A stretch of DNA of 64,000 nucleotides. Origin: Ancylobacter radicis. Lineage in GTDB: Bacteria > Pseudomonadota > Alphaproteobacteria > Rhizobiales > Xanthobacteraceae. Location: NCBI RefSeq assembly GCF_018449475.1, contig NZ_JAHCQH010000015.1, positions 744,001-808,000 on the forward strand, in the 5' to 3' direction. Of this stretch, positions 1 through 8,655 are shown in pieces. Position 1 is the stretch's first letter, and each line of letters opens with the position of its first letter. The notes beneath the pieces are model-generated. The model saw only the letters and a list, made by a program, of their open reading frames with translations, ran no database searches and was not told the origin of the DNA. The position numbers and the translations under genes are program-made.

Positions 1-70
1 CGGCGCTTCGAGAATTCGGATCAGGTGACGGCGGGCCCGGCGGGCGCTACAGAGCGGGCAGGAAACCATC

Positions 71-823
71 ATGCCGCGCTACAAGCTCACCATCGAATAT
101 GACGGCACGCCCTTTGTCGGCTGGCAGATCCAGGCGGCGGGGGAGAGCGTGCAGGGCGCGCTCGCCCGCGCGGTGGAGCGGTTCTGCGGCGAGGCGGTGA
201 GCGTGCAGGGCGCCGGGCGCACCGATGCCGGGGTGCACGCCACGGGCCAAGTCGCCCATGTGGAACTCGCCAAGGACTGGAAGCCGGACACGGTGCGCGA
301 CGCGATCAACGCGCATCTGCGCCCGCTGCCGATCGCCGTGCTGGCGGCGGAGCGCGCGGCCGACGATTTCCACGCCCGCTTCTCGGCGACCGGGCGGCGC
401 TATGTCTACCGCATCATCGCCCGCCGGCCCTCTCTCGTGCTGGAGCGCGACCGGGCCTGGCGGGTGCTGCGCCCGCTCGACGCGCCGGCGATGGCCGAAG
501 GCGCGGCGCGGCTGATCGGCCGGCACGATTTCACCACCTTCCGCGCCATTGGCTGCCAGGCCGCCTTGCCGGTGAAGACGCTGGACCGGCTGGAAGTGGA
601 GACGGTGCCGATCGAAGGGCCGGGGATGGAAATCCGCGTCCACGCGCAGGCCCGCTCCTTCCTGCACCATCAGGTGCGCTCCCTGGTCGGCACGCTGGTG
701 AAGGTGGGCGAGGGCGCGTGGACGGCGGATGATGTGAGCGCCGCACTGGAGGCAAAGGACCGCACCCGCTGCGGGCCGATGGCGCCGTCGGCCGGGCTTT
801 ATCTGGCGGAAGTGACCTATTGA
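71..823 (+). CDS. truA: tRNA pseudouridine(38-40) synthase TruA
   Basis: This is a 250-residue cytoplasmic enzyme that isomerises uridines 38-40 in the anticodon arm of tRNAs. The family signature [11 protein letters not shown] lies near residues 47-57, with the catalytic Asp at residue 52. The length is normal for bacterial TruA. The ATG at 71 is chosen because a purine-rich GCAGGAAA motif sits just upstream and the N-terminus [13 protein letters not shown] is canonical. In alphaproteobacteria truA usually follows fmt. The first ~28 bases of the window may hold the end of such a gene, but too little is present to name it. Confidence 0.96.
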   Translation: MPRYKLTIEYDGTPFVGWQIQAAGESVQGALARAVERFCGEAVSVQGAGRTDAGVHATGQVAHVELAKDWKPDTVRDAINAHLRPLPIAVLAAERAADDFHARFSATGRRYVYRIIARRPSLVLERDRAWRVLRPLDAPAMAEGAARLIGRHDFTTFRAIGCQAALPVKTLDRLEVETVPIEGPGMEIRVHAQARSFLHHQVRSLVGTLVKVGEGAWTADDVSAALEAKDRTRCGPMAPSAGLYLAEVTY

Positions 824-830
824 GGGGGCC

Positions 831-1160
831 CTACTGGGCGGCCGCCTTGTAGTCGGACTGCGCGTCGCGATAGGCGCACCAGTCGGCCCAGGCGGTGTGC
901 GGGGCGATGTGGAAACGCTCGCGCGCCCGGATCGCCTCGGCCTCGCCGGGCGGAACCCGCACGCAGACCGCATTGTCGCGCGCCTGCCAGACTTCGGCCT
1001 CGCTCAGCGGCGCGCCCTTGGCGGCTTCCAGTTCTTCCAGCACGTCGACCAGCGCCGGAACCGGCATGATGACCAGCGGTTCCGGCTGGGCGGGTTTTGC
1101 CGTCTTCCGGCGGAACAGTTTCGCAATCAATCGGGTCAACCTTTTCCCATTCCGTGACAA
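831..1160 (-). CDS. Small conserved-type hypothetical protein (109 aa)
   Basis: I do not recognise this protein. The frame is open for 109 codons between truA (tail to tail, 7 bp apart) and the pyrC terminator. It has a basic N-terminus (RLIAKLFRRK), then a proline/valine stretch and an acidic helix-like segment around residues 38-60. No in-frame ATG lies near the 5' end. The start given is TTG at 1160; a second TTG at 1139 is preceded by a GGGAAAAGG motif and may be the true start. There is no signal peptide or membrane segment. Its location inside an otherwise gene-free 380-bp stretch and its balanced composition make it plausible, but it could be spurious. Confidence 0.45.
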   Translation of the reverse strand: MSRNGKRLTRLIAKLFRRKTAKPAQPEPLVIMPVPALVDVLEELEAAKGAPLSEAEVWQARDNAVCVRVPPGEAEAIRARERFHIAPHTAWADWCAYRDAQSDYKAAAQ

Positions 1161-1173
1161 CGGAAAATGGGGG

Positions 1174-1208
1174 AAAAAGTTCCCGCCTGCCCCGCTCAGC
1201 GGGGCAGG
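1174..1208 (-). terminator. Rho-independent terminator of pyrC
   Basis: A perfect 10-bp inverted repeat (CCTGCCCCGC, 3-base loop, GCGGGGCAGG, 1186-1208) begins 2 bp beyond the pyrC stop codon. Read on the minus strand it is followed, after 7 bases, by a run of five T (1174-1178). The structure and position fit an intrinsic terminator, although the T run is slightly detached from the stem. Confidence 0.6.
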
Positions 1209-1209
1209 A

Positions 1210-2583
1210 TCAGCCGAGCCGTTCGATCAGGGTCGGCGTGCGGCTCGCGGTGGAGGCACCCAGCGCCTCAAGGAAGCGGATCGGCGCGCCCGAGGCGGGC
1301 GTCACCAGCTCGCCCTCCCACATCACGCGGTTGCCGCGAATGAGGGTGCCGACCGGCCAGCCGGTGACCTCGACCCCGTCATAAGGCGTCCAGCCGGGCT
1401 TGGAGGCGATCCAGGCGTTGGTGATGGTCTGGCGCCGCTTCAGGTCGACAATGGTGAAATCCGCGTCATAGCCCACCGCGATGCGGCCCTTGGTGGCGAT
1501 GCCGAAGATGCGGGCGGGGCCGGCGCTGGACAGGTCGACGAACCGCTCCAGCGACAGGCGGCCGGCATTCACATGGTCGAGCATCATCGGCACGAAGGTC
1601 TGCACGCCGGTCATGCCCGAGGGGCTTTCCGGGTAGGGCTTGGCCTTTTCTTCGAGGGTGTGCGGGGCGTGATCGGAGCCGAGCACGTCGACCACGCCCT
1701 CAGCGAGGCCGCGCCACAGCGCCGCCTTGTGGCGGGCGTCGCGGACGGGGGGATTCATCTGCACCAGCGAGCCGAGGCGGGCATACCAGTCGGCATCCAT
1801 GGTGAGGTGGTGCGGGGTGACCTCGACGGTGGCGACATCCTTGTGGCCGCGCAGGAACGCGATCTCCTCGGCGGAGGTGACGTGCAGCACATGGACGCGC
1901 TTGCCCTCCTCGCGGGCGAGGTTGACGAGGCGCGTCGTCGCAGTCAGCGCGGCGATCTCGTCGCGCCAGACCGGGTGGGACGAGGCATCGCCCGGCACGC
2001 GCAGATGGCGGCGCTCGGCGAGGCGCGGCTCGTCCTCGCAATGGAAGGCGGCGCGGCGGCGGATCACCTTGAGGATCGCCCGCACGCCCGGATCATCCGC
2101 CACCAGCAGCGAGCCGGTGGAGGAGCCGATGAACACCTTGATGCCGGCGGCGCCGGGCAGCATTTCCAGCTCCGGCAGGTCCTTCACATTCTCATGCGTG
2201 CCGCCGACGAAGAAGGCGAAGTCGCAATGCATGCGGCCCGTCGCGCGGCGGATCTTGTCGGCGAGAGCGTCGCCCGAGGTGGTGAGCGGGTTGGTGTTGG
2301 GCATCTCGAACACGCCGGTGACGCCGCCCATGACGGCGGCGCGCGAGCCGGATTCGAGGTCTTCCTTGTGCTCCATGCCCGGTTCGCGGAAATGCACCTG
2401 GGTGTCGATCACGCCGGGCAGCAGGGTGAGGCCGGTGCAGTCGATCGTCTCGCCGGCCTGGGCGGCATCGAACGACCCGATGCCGGCGATCCGGCCGGCC
2501 CGCACGCCGACATCGCGGGCGGCGATGCCGTCCTGATTCACCACCGTGCCGCCCTTGAGCAGAAGATCGAATGTCTCGGTCAT
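1210..2583 (-). CDS. pyrC: Dihydroorotase-family amidohydrolase (PyrC-like)
   Basis: This is a 457-residue amidohydrolase-superfamily protein, best assigned as dihydroorotase (reversible cyclisation of carbamoyl-aspartate in pyrimidine synthesis). The substrate-binding signature reads DTQVHFREPG at residues 60-69. The first metal-ligand His of the usual HxH pair is therefore Gln62, while His64 and Arg66 are kept. A candidate carboxylated lysine is Lys149 (GIKVFIGSSTG). His181, His234 and the GSDHAPH motif with Asp304 are present. The same Gln variant is, to my knowledge, common in rhizobial proteins annotated as dihydroorotase. pyrB is not adjacent. Allantoinase or hydantoinase activity is possible but less likely. 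Confidence 0.8.
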   Translation of the reverse strand: MTETFDLLLKGGTVVNQDGIAARDVGVRAGRIAGIGSFDAAQAGETIDCTGLTLLPGVIDTQVHFREPGMEHKEDLESGSRAAVMGGVTGVFEMPNTNPLTTSGDALADKIRRATGRMHCDFAFFVGGTHENVKDLPELEMLPGAAGIKVFIGSSTGSLLVADDPGVRAILKVIRRRAAFHCEDEPRLAERRHLRVPGDASSHPVWRDEIAALTATTRLVNLAREEGKRVHVLHVTSAEEIAFLRGHKDVATVEVTPHHLTMDADWYARLGSLVQMNPPVRDARHKAALWRGLAEGVVDVLGSDHAPHTLEEKAKPYPESPSGMTGVQTFVPMMLDHVNAGRLSLERFVDLSSAGPARIFGIATKGRIAVGYDADFTIVDLKRRQTITNAWIASKPGWTPYDGVEVTGWPVGTLIRGNRVMWEGELVTPASGAPIRFLEALGASTASRTPTLIERLG

Positions 2584-2725
2584 GGTCCCTCGCCGGTGAT
2601 GGGTGCGTGCGTCTTCCCGCGCTCATACGCCATAAAACGGCGAAGTTGAACGTGGGAGATGAACGCTCGCGTGGTTGTGGTTCGCGCATGCGGTTCGCGG
2701 ATCTGGCTCGCCGCAGCTCGCCCGC

Positions 2726-3781
2726 TCAGGCGAGCACGGCGAACTGCACCCGCACCCGCGTGCCGCGCTCGGGAACGGGACGGGCGCTGAACTGCGCCTC
2801 CCCGCCGAGCTGGGTGGCGAGCCCCTGAATGATGCGCATGCCGAGGCCGCGGCTGCGCGCCGAATCCAGCTCCTCCGGCATGCCGCGCCCGTCATCGGCG
2901 ATGGCGATCTCGTAGCGGCCATGGCCGCGCGGGCTGACGGTGATGGCGATCTCCCCCGGCCGGCCCGGCTCGAAGGCGTGCTTGAGCGAATTGGTGACGA
3001 TCTCCGCCACCAGCATGGACAGGGTGGTGAGCTGGGTGACGTTGAGCGGCAGGTCGGGCGCCTCGACCTGGCAGGTGATCGCCTGCCCGCCCGAGGCGGT
3101 GATGAGATCGCAGCACAGTTCGCGCAGGAACTGCCCGGTCGGCATGTCCAGCCGCTCGGGCGCGTAGAGCCGGCGGTGGATGCGGGCGATGGTGTCGAGC
3201 CGGGCGCGGGCCTCGTCGAGCGCGTTGATCGCCTGGGAGGGGTCGTCCGTCACCTTGCGCTTCTGCAGGGTCAGCAGCGCGGCGACGAACTGCATGTTGT
3301 TGGCGACGCGGTGCTGGAGTTCCTGGAACATGGTGCGCTGACTCTCATAGAGCCGCGCGGTGACCGCCTGCTCGGCGCGCAGCTTGTCCGCCGCGCCGAA
3401 GGTGAAGTGGATCAGCGTGATGTCGATGAAGGCGATGACGACGAAGAAACCCAGCGCCATCAGCGCCTGACCGGTCAGCTCCATATTGCTGGCCGGGCCG
3501 ATGAAGAAGAACCACGCCGCGAGGGTCGACAGCACGGCGCAGGTGATACCCGGCCGCAGCCCGCAGAAGAAGGTGGTGAGAATCACCGCGGGGAAGAAGG
3601 TGAGGAAGGGAAAGCCCGGCGGCAGGACAGAATCGACGGCAAAGCGCAGGGCCAGCGCCATCAGGAACATCGCCACGCCGAAGGCGTCCGCCAGGAGGCG
3701 GCTCTCGCGCAGCGGCCGGGCCAGCCGCACCAGACGCCAGAACAGTGAATCCGCCGGCGCGCCCGGCGGGTGGTCAGCCAT
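2726..3781 (-). CDS. Orphan membrane sensor histidine kinase (DUF4118 + HisKA_2)
   Basis: The predicted protein is a 351-residue sensor kinase. Residues ~30-130 form several hydrophobic helices resembling the KdpD-type DUF4118 membrane domain. A HisKA_2 dimerisation domain follows, with phospho-acceptor His157 in the motif ELQHRVANNMQ. An HATPase domain carries the N-box (Asn264, EIVTNSLKHAF) and a G-box DDGRGMPEEL. The open frame extends to 3934, but the ATG at 3781 is preferred because upstream codons run into the divergent promoter region and encode no recognisable sequence. No response regulator is adjacent. A Crp/Fnr regulator is transcribed divergently. HisKA_2/HWE kinases in alphaproteobacteria often feed the PhyR-EcfG general stress pathway; that role here is inference. 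Confidence 0.82.
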   Translation of the reverse strand: MADHPPGAPADSLFWRLVRLARPLRESRLLADAFGVAMFLMALALRFAVDSVLPPGFPFLTFFPAVILTTFFCGLRPGITCAVLSTLAAWFFFIGPASNMELTGQALMALGFFVVIAFIDITLIHFTFGAADKLRAEQAVTARLYESQRTMFQELQHRVANNMQFVAALLTLQKRKVTDDPSQAINALDEARARLDTIARIHRRLYAPERLDMPTGQFLRELCCDLITASGGQAITCQVEAPDLPLNVTQLTTLSMLVAEIVTNSLKHAFEPGRPGEIAITVSPRGHGRYEIAIADDGRGMPEELDSARSRGLGMRIIQGLATQLGGEAQFSARPVPERGTRVRVQFAVLA

Positions 3782-4031
3782 GATGGATGGCCGCGCCGCG
3801 AACACGGGACATAATCCACGCCCGGCGGGAAACGCCCGCCGCCGCGCATCGACCGTCATCGCGACGCATAACAAATACCCCCGAGACGCCGCTTGCCCGT
3901 GCGACAGTCTGCCGGGTTTTACCGCGCCCGTCACCGGGCTTCTGCGCAGTAGTGAACATTCGGCGTTCGATTGCGTTATCGCGCGGAAGGTACTGTGGAA
4001 CGTCTCTGGGACCGGTTATGAGGGCCATCCA

Positions 4032-4850
4032 ATGAAGCGCGATACCTCCGCCGATGACGGGCAGGCCGGGGGGCTCAGCGAGCCTTCCTCGGGGGGAAAC
4101 AATCTGCTCGGCGCGCTGCGCCCGAGCGATTTCGCGCTGCTGCGCGGCGCCCTGCGCCGGCTCGACCGCCCGGCCGGCGCGGTGCTTTACGAGCCGGGCG
4201 ACGATGTGCGCCACGTCTATTTTCCCTGCGGGCCGACGCTGGTCTCCTTCATGGTGCTGCTGGCCGACGGCCGGCCGGTGGAGGTCACCACGATCGGGCG
4301 CGAAGGCGCGGTCGGCGGCATCGTCAGCCAGGGGCGGCTGCCGGCCTATGCCCGCGCCGTGGTGCAGATCGGCGGGCCGCTGCTGCGGCTCGACACGGCG
4401 GAGCTTGAGCGCGCCAAGGATGCCTCGCCGGCGCTGCGGCACCTGTTCGCCCGCTATGCCGACTGCCTGCTGGCGCAGGTGTTCCAGCAGGTCACCTGCA
4501 ACGCCGCCCACTCGATCGAGCAGCGCACCGCCAAATGGCTGCTCGCCGCGCTCGACCGCACCGGCGACGAGAATATCCGCCTGACCCAGGAACAGCTCGC
4601 CTCCATGCTGGCGGTGGGGCGCTCCTATATCAGCCGGGTGATCCAGCAATTGCGCGAGAGCGGCGCGGTGGAGCCCTCGCGCGGGCGCCTCACCATCCGC
4701 GACACGCAGCGCCTGCGCACCATGAGCTGCGGCTGCCACAGCGTCGTGCGCAGCCATTTCGACGATGTGCTGGGCGGCGTCTACCCGACCGGCAACGAGA
4801 TCGCCGGCGGCGGCGGCATCATCACCAACGGACCGTCCTTCCGGCCCTGA
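4032..4850 (+). CDS. Crp/Fnr-family transcriptional regulator
   Basis: This 272-residue DNA-binding regulator has a cyclic-nucleotide-binding-like beta-roll at residues ~25-125. A long dimer helix follows, and then a Crp-type winged helix-turn-helix (from about residue 184, LTQEQLASMLAVGRSYISRVI). No N-terminal cysteine cluster of the Fnr oxygen sensor is present; two Cys occur near the C-terminus (SCGCHS). The ligand is unknown. The frame is open far upstream, but the ATG at 4032 gives the normal family N-terminus and leaves a ~250-bp divergent promoter region shared with the histidine kinase. The two genes may be co-regulated or functionally linked, which is only suggested by position. Confidence 0.88.
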   Translation: MKRDTSADDGQAGGLSEPSSGGNNLLGALRPSDFALLRGALRRLDRPAGAVLYEPGDDVRHVYFPCGPTLVSFMVLLADGRPVEVTTIGREGAVGGIVSQGRLPAYARAVVQIGGPLLRLDTAELERAKDASPALRHLFARYADCLLAQVFQQVTCNAAHSIEQRTAKWLLAALDRTGDENIRLTQEQLASMLAVGRSYISRVIQQLRESGAVEPSRGRLTIRDTQRLRTMSCGCHSVVRSHFDDVLGGVYPTGNEIAGGGGIITNGPSFRP

Positions 4851-4871
4851 GCGGGCTCGGGCGGGGTGATC

Positions 4872-5504
4872 TCAGGCAAGGCCCGGAAACAGCGCGCGCA
4901 GGCTCGCCACCAGCATCTCCATGGCGATGGCGGCGAGCACCATGCCCATCAGCCGCCGCGTGACCGTCATCACGGTCGGCGAAAGCACGCGCCCGATCCA
5001 CGGCGCCGCGATCAGCGCCGCGCCGAGCACGGCGATGAAGCCGGCCATGCCGGCCCCGAGCGCGACCAGGCGGGCCGTGCCGGCCGCCTGATGGGCGTAG
5101 ACGATGAGCGCCGAGATGGTGCCCGGACCGAGCAGGATGGGTATCGCCAGCGGGTAGAAGGCGACATTGGCGGCGCTGGCGAACTGCGCCCTTTCCGACG
5201 GCGAGCCGCCATGGGTGGCGCTCTCCTGCCCGTGCAGCATGGACAGGGCGATCAGCAGCACGATCAGCCCGCCGGCCAGGCGGAAATGATTCACGTCGAG
5301 CCCGAAGAAGGCGAGGATCGCCTCCCCCGCCACGGCCGAGACGAAGCAGCCGGTCGCCACCGTCGCGGTGACCAGGATCGCGGTGCGGCGCTGCTCGGCC
5401 TCCCCCATGCCGCCGGTCAGCGACAGGAAGATCGGCAGGTTGGCCACCGGGTTCATGATGGCAAACAGGGCGGCAAAGACCTTTGCCGCGAAGGCGACGT
5501 CCAT
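4872..5504 (-). CDS. MarC family (UPF0056) integral membrane protein
   Basis: This 210-residue multi-spanning inner-membrane protein has about six hydrophobic helices. The N-terminal segment AALFAIMNPVANLPIFLSLT is typical of the MarC/UPF0056 family, whose transport or other activity is not established; the name reflects an old antibiotic-resistance locus. The frame continues upstream to 5723, but the upstream residues are arginine-rich and non-conserved in character, so the ATG at 5504 is chosen. It ends 21 bp from the convergent Crp/Fnr gene. The 217 bp upstream separates it from a divergent HAD hydrolase and presumably carries both promoters. Confidence 0.85.
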   Translation of the reverse strand: MDVAFAAKVFAALFAIMNPVANLPIFLSLTGGMGEAEQRRTAILVTATVATGCFVSAVAGEAILAFFGLDVNHFRLAGGLIVLLIALSMLHGQESATHGGSPSERAQFASAANVAFYPLAIPILLGPGTISALIVYAHQAAGTARLVALGAGMAGFIAVLGAALIAAPWIGRVLSPTVMTVTRRLMGMVLAAIAMEMLVASLRALFPGLA

Positions 5505-5721
5505 GGAGGCTCCGAGGCGTTCCGGCTCACGCTGGGTGAGCAAAGCCCAGCGCCCCGCCGCTGTCCACGCGACGAAGCGGCGCCGGGCAGCGCCCAATCC
5601 GCGCAGGGGCAGCAAGGCAGGGGCAGACGCGGGGCGGCGGTCGAGAGGCGGCCCGCGGCGCATGGCTGGCCCGCCGCGCCGGCTCTTGCGCGCGCGGGCG
5701 CTCCATGGCACGAGCCGGGCC

Positions 5722-6624
5722 ATGCAAGAACACGCTGCCCCGCACGCCGCCCCATCTGCCGCCCCGCCGATCGTCCCCGGCTTCGCCGAGCTCGCGCCGC
5801 GCTATGATGTCGTGCTCTGCGACATCTGGGGCGTGCTGCATAATGGCGTCCTGGGTTCCGCCCCGGCGAGCGATGCCTTGCGGCGCGCCCGCGCGGCCGG
5901 CGCGACGGTGATCCTCGTCTCCAACGCGCCGCGCCCGGCCGATGTGGTGGCGCAGATCCTCGACGGCTTCGACGTGCCGCGCGACGCCTATGACGCGATC
6001 GTCACCTCCGGCATGGTGACCATGGCGCTGCTCGCCGAGCGGCCCGGCGCCAGGATGTGGCATCTCGGCCCGGAGCGCGATCTCGGCATTTATGACGGGC
6101 TCGACCTCGTCCAGACCGGCCTCGACGGCGCCGATCTGATCGTCTGTACCGGCCTGTTCGACGACACCACCGAGACCCCGGCCGATTATGCCGACACGCT
6201 GAAAAGCGCGAAGGCGCGCAATCTGCCCTTCATCTGCGCCAATCCCGACATTGTGGTGGAGCGTGGCGGCGACCTCATCTGGTGCGCCGGGGCCATCGCC
6301 GAGGCCTATGCCGAGCTTGGCGGCGAGGTGGTGTTCTGCGGCAAGCCGCACCGGCCGATCTACGAGACCGCTTTTGCCACCGCCACCCGCCTGCGCGGCG
6401 CGGCGCCCGACAAGGCGCGGATGATCGCCATTGGCGACGCGCTGCGCACCGATCTTGCCGGCGCGCTCGGCTTCGGCATCGACTGCCTGTTCGTTGCCGC
6501 CGGCATCCATGCCGGCGAGCTGGGGCTGGAGCATGGGGCGCAGGTCGACCCCGCCGCACTCGCCCGCCTCATGGCCGACGGGCCGGGACAGCCGGCGGCG
6601 GTGACGACGCGGCTTTCGTGGTGA
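5722..6624 (+). CDS. HAD-superfamily class IIA hydrolase (TIGR01459-like)
   Basis: This is a 300-residue cytoplasmic phosphatase-like protein. HAD motif I is CDIWGVLHNG with the nucleophile Asp34. Motif II is VSNAPRP, and the C-terminal part carries the Lys (CGKPHRPIY) and a GDALRTDLAGA acidic motif. The IIA cap is consistent with NagD/PGP-type enzymes, and the DIWGV variant is that of the alphaproteobacterial TIGR01459 group. The substrate is unknown. The ATG at 5722 was chosen over the longer open frame because the upstream residues overlap the marC promoter region. It is followed by ribF after 59 bp on the same strand, a pairing common in Rhizobiales. Confidence 0.85.
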   Translation: MQEHAAPHAAPSAAPPIVPGFAELAPRYDVVLCDIWGVLHNGVLGSAPASDALRRARAAGATVILVSNAPRPADVVAQILDGFDVPRDAYDAIVTSGMVTMALLAERPGARMWHLGPERDLGIYDGLDLVQTGLDGADLIVCTGLFDDTTETPADYADTLKSAKARNLPFICANPDIVVERGGDLIWCAGAIAEAYAELGGEVVFCGKPHRPIYETAFATATRLRGAAPDKARMIAIGDALRTDLAGALGFGIDCLFVAAGIHAGELGLEHGAQVDPAALARLMADGPGQPAAVTTRLSW

Positions 6625-6683
6625 TTGACGCCCATGCGGCGCGGGACCACTAAAGAGGCTCCTGATCCTTCGTGCCGGTCGAC

Positions 6684-7634
6684 ATGACTCACGCTGCCGC
6701 CTCATCCCATCCGTTCCGCATCCTGCGCGAGGCCGGTCCGCTGCCCGTGGAACTGGCCCGCCCGGTAATCGCCATCGGCAATTTCGACGGCGTGCATCGC
6801 GGCCATCGCGCGGTCATCGGCACCGCCATCGACCAGGCCCGCTCGCTTGGCCGGCCGGCGCTGGCGCTGACCTTCGAGCCGCATCCGCGCGCCTTCTTCC
6901 GGCCCGAGGAGCCGATGTTCCGGCTCACCCCGGACCCGATGAAGCTGCGCCGGCTGGCCGAGACCGGGCTCGACGGCGCGGTGGTGCTGCCCTTCGACGC
7001 CGCGCTCGCCGGGCTGGAGGCGGAGGCCTTCGTCGCCGACCTGCTGGTCGGGCGGCTCGGCGTCTCCATGGTGGTGGCGGGCTATGATTTCCATTTCGGC
7101 AAGGGCCGGGGCGGCTCGCCGATCTATCTGCGCGAGGCCGGCAAGCGCCACGGCTTCCCGGTCGAGATCGTGCCGCCGCTGCTCGACGAGGGGGCGCAGA
7201 TTTCCTCCAGCGTGATCCGCGCCGCGCTGGCGCAGGGCCGGGTCGAACAGGCCACCCACATGCTGGGCGCGCCCTGGGCGGTCGAGGCCGAGGTGATCCA
7301 TGGCGACAAGCGCGGGCGCGAGCTCGGCTACCCCACCGCCAATATGCGGCTCGACCCGGCGGTGACGCTGGCCCACGGCATCTATGCGGTGACGGTCGAT
7401 ATTGACGGCATCGCTCATAAGGGCGTGGCGAGCTTCGGCCGCCGCCCGACCTTCGACGACGGCGCCCCCCGGCTGGAGAGCTTCATCTTCGATTTCACCG
7501 GCGATCTCTATGGCCGGGTGCTGACCGTCGCCTTCCACGCCTATCTGCGCCCCGAGCTGAAATTCGACAGCATCGACGCGCTGATCGCGCAGATGGACAT
7601 CGACAGCGCCCGCGCCCGGGCGGCGCTCGCCTAA
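6684..7634 (+). CDS. ribF: Bifunctional riboflavin kinase / FAD synthetase RibF
   Basis: This 316-residue enzyme phosphorylates riboflavin to FMN and adenylylates FMN to FAD. The N-terminal nucleotidyltransferase domain carries GNFDGVHRGH at residues 32-41. A second family motif, ISSSVIR, lies further on. The C-terminal kinase domain has GYPTAN (PTAN 217-220) and ends with the conserved RPELKFDSIDALIAQM-like helix. ATG 6684 is preferred to the GTG at 6672. No FMN riboswitch is visible upstream. It overlaps the convergent lysR stop by 4 bp. Confidence 0.95.
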   Translation: MTHAAASSHPFRILREAGPLPVELARPVIAIGNFDGVHRGHRAVIGTAIDQARSLGRPALALTFEPHPRAFFRPEEPMFRLTPDPMKLRRLAETGLDGAVVLPFDAALAGLEAEAFVADLLVGRLGVSMVVAGYDFHFGKGRGGSPIYLREAGKRHGFPVEIVPPLLDEGAQISSSVIRAALAQGRVEQATHMLGAPWAVEAEVIHGDKRGRELGYPTANMRLDPAVTLAHGIYAVTVDIDGIAHKGVASFGRRPTFDDGAPRLESFIFDFTGDLYGRVLTVAFHAYLRPELKFDSIDALIAQMDIDSARARAALA

Positions 7635-8542
7635 AGTTCGGCGCTGCCGGGAAGCCCGGCGGCCAGCGCATCAAGCGCGACGCGCAGCTTCAGCGGCATG
7701 TGCGGACCCGCCGGCCAGAGCGCCTGCGTGGAGAAGATGCGGGCGGGCAGCGCCTTGAGCAGCGGCACCAGTGCGCCGGCAGTCACCCGATCCCGGATCA
7801 GCCAGCAGGGCAGCCAGGCGAGACCATGCCCGGCGGTCGCGGCATCCGCGATGGCTTCCAGATCGTCGAAGCGCAGCCGGCTCGGCGGCGTGGCCGTCAG
7901 CGGCGGGCCGTCCGCCTGCGGGAACTCCCAGGGCTTCACCCCGCCGTCCACCGCATAGACGATGGCGGCATGGTCCTTGAGATCGGCGAGGTCCGCCGGG
8001 GTGCCATGGACATCTAGATAGGCCGGCGCGGCGCAGACCACCATGCGCTGCTGCCCGAGGGTCCGGGTGGTCAGCCCGGTGCCGTGGAGCGCGCCCGGCG
8101 CGCCGTTGCGGATGGCGAGGTCGTAGCCATCCGCCAGCACATCGACCACCGCATCGGAAAAATGCACGTCGATGGTGAGGCGGGGGTGGCGCGCCACCAG
8201 GTCGGCCAGGATCGGCGCGACGCAGCGGCGGCCGAACAGCAGGGGGGCGGTGACACGCAGCCGCCCGACCGCCGCGTGCCGGCCGGAATCGAGCGCGGTT
8301 CGCGCCACCCGCAGCTCGTCCAGCGCGCGCAGGCAGTGCTGGTAATAGAGCTGCCCATCCTCGGTGAGCGTCTGGCTGCGCGTGGTGCGGTGGAACAGCC
8401 GGAGCTGCAGCCGCGCCTCCAGTCGCGCCACCGTCTTGGCCACCGCCGAGCGCGTGAGGCCGCGCCGCCCGGCCGCCGCCGAGAAGCTGCCGGATTCGAC
8501 GACCGCGACGAAGACGTCGATGCCCGCCAGCACCTCGCTCAT
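7631..8542 (-). CDS. LysR-family transcriptional regulator
   Basis: This is a 303-residue regulator with an N-terminal winged helix-turn-helix (residues ~5-60, FSAAAGRRGLTRSAVAKTVARLE) and a LysR substrate-binding domain of two periplasmic-binding-protein-like lobes. Sequence features such as LFHRTTRSQTLTEDG are typical of the large LysR subgroup acting on divergent oxidoreductase genes. The ATG at 8542 is chosen because residues before it look like read-through. A zinc-free medium-chain dehydrogenase gene lies divergently, 113 bp away, and is the obvious candidate target. Confidence 0.9.
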   Translation of the reverse strand: MSEVLAGIDVFVAVVESGSFSAAAGRRGLTRSAVAKTVARLEARLQLRLFHRTTRSQTLTEDGQLYYQHCLRALDELRVARTALDSGRHAAVGRLRVTAPLLFGRRCVAPILADLVARHPRLTIDVHFSDAVVDVLADGYDLAIRNGAPGALHGTGLTTRTLGQQRMVVCAAPAYLDVHGTPADLADLKDHAAIVYAVDGGVKPWEFPQADGPPLTATPPSRLRFDDLEAIADAATAGHGLAWLPCWLIRDRVTAGALVPLLKALPARIFSTQALWPAGPHMPLKLRVALDALAAGLPGSAEL

Positions 8543-8655
8543 GAAGGTCTCCCATTGGCGCCAGATGATCGCCAAAGTCGGGAAATTCTATCGCAACTGG
8601 ATCGTAAATCTCAACGCTAGGCTCGTCGTCAGTTCAAGCTTTGTGGAGACCGACG

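Noticed and set aside
1-70. Possible 3' end of fmt or another upstream gene
   Set aside because: One frame ends at 26-28, but only eight codons are available and none are diagnostic, so no gene is claimed.
3935-4031. EcfG-type (GGAAC...CGTT) general-stress promoter between the kinase and the Crp/Fnr gene
   Set aside because: A GGAAC is present near 4000 on the plus strand, but no CGTT lies at the required 16-17 base spacing.
6625-6683. FMN riboswitch upstream of ribF
   Set aside because: The gap is only 59 bp and has none of the conserved RFN elements.
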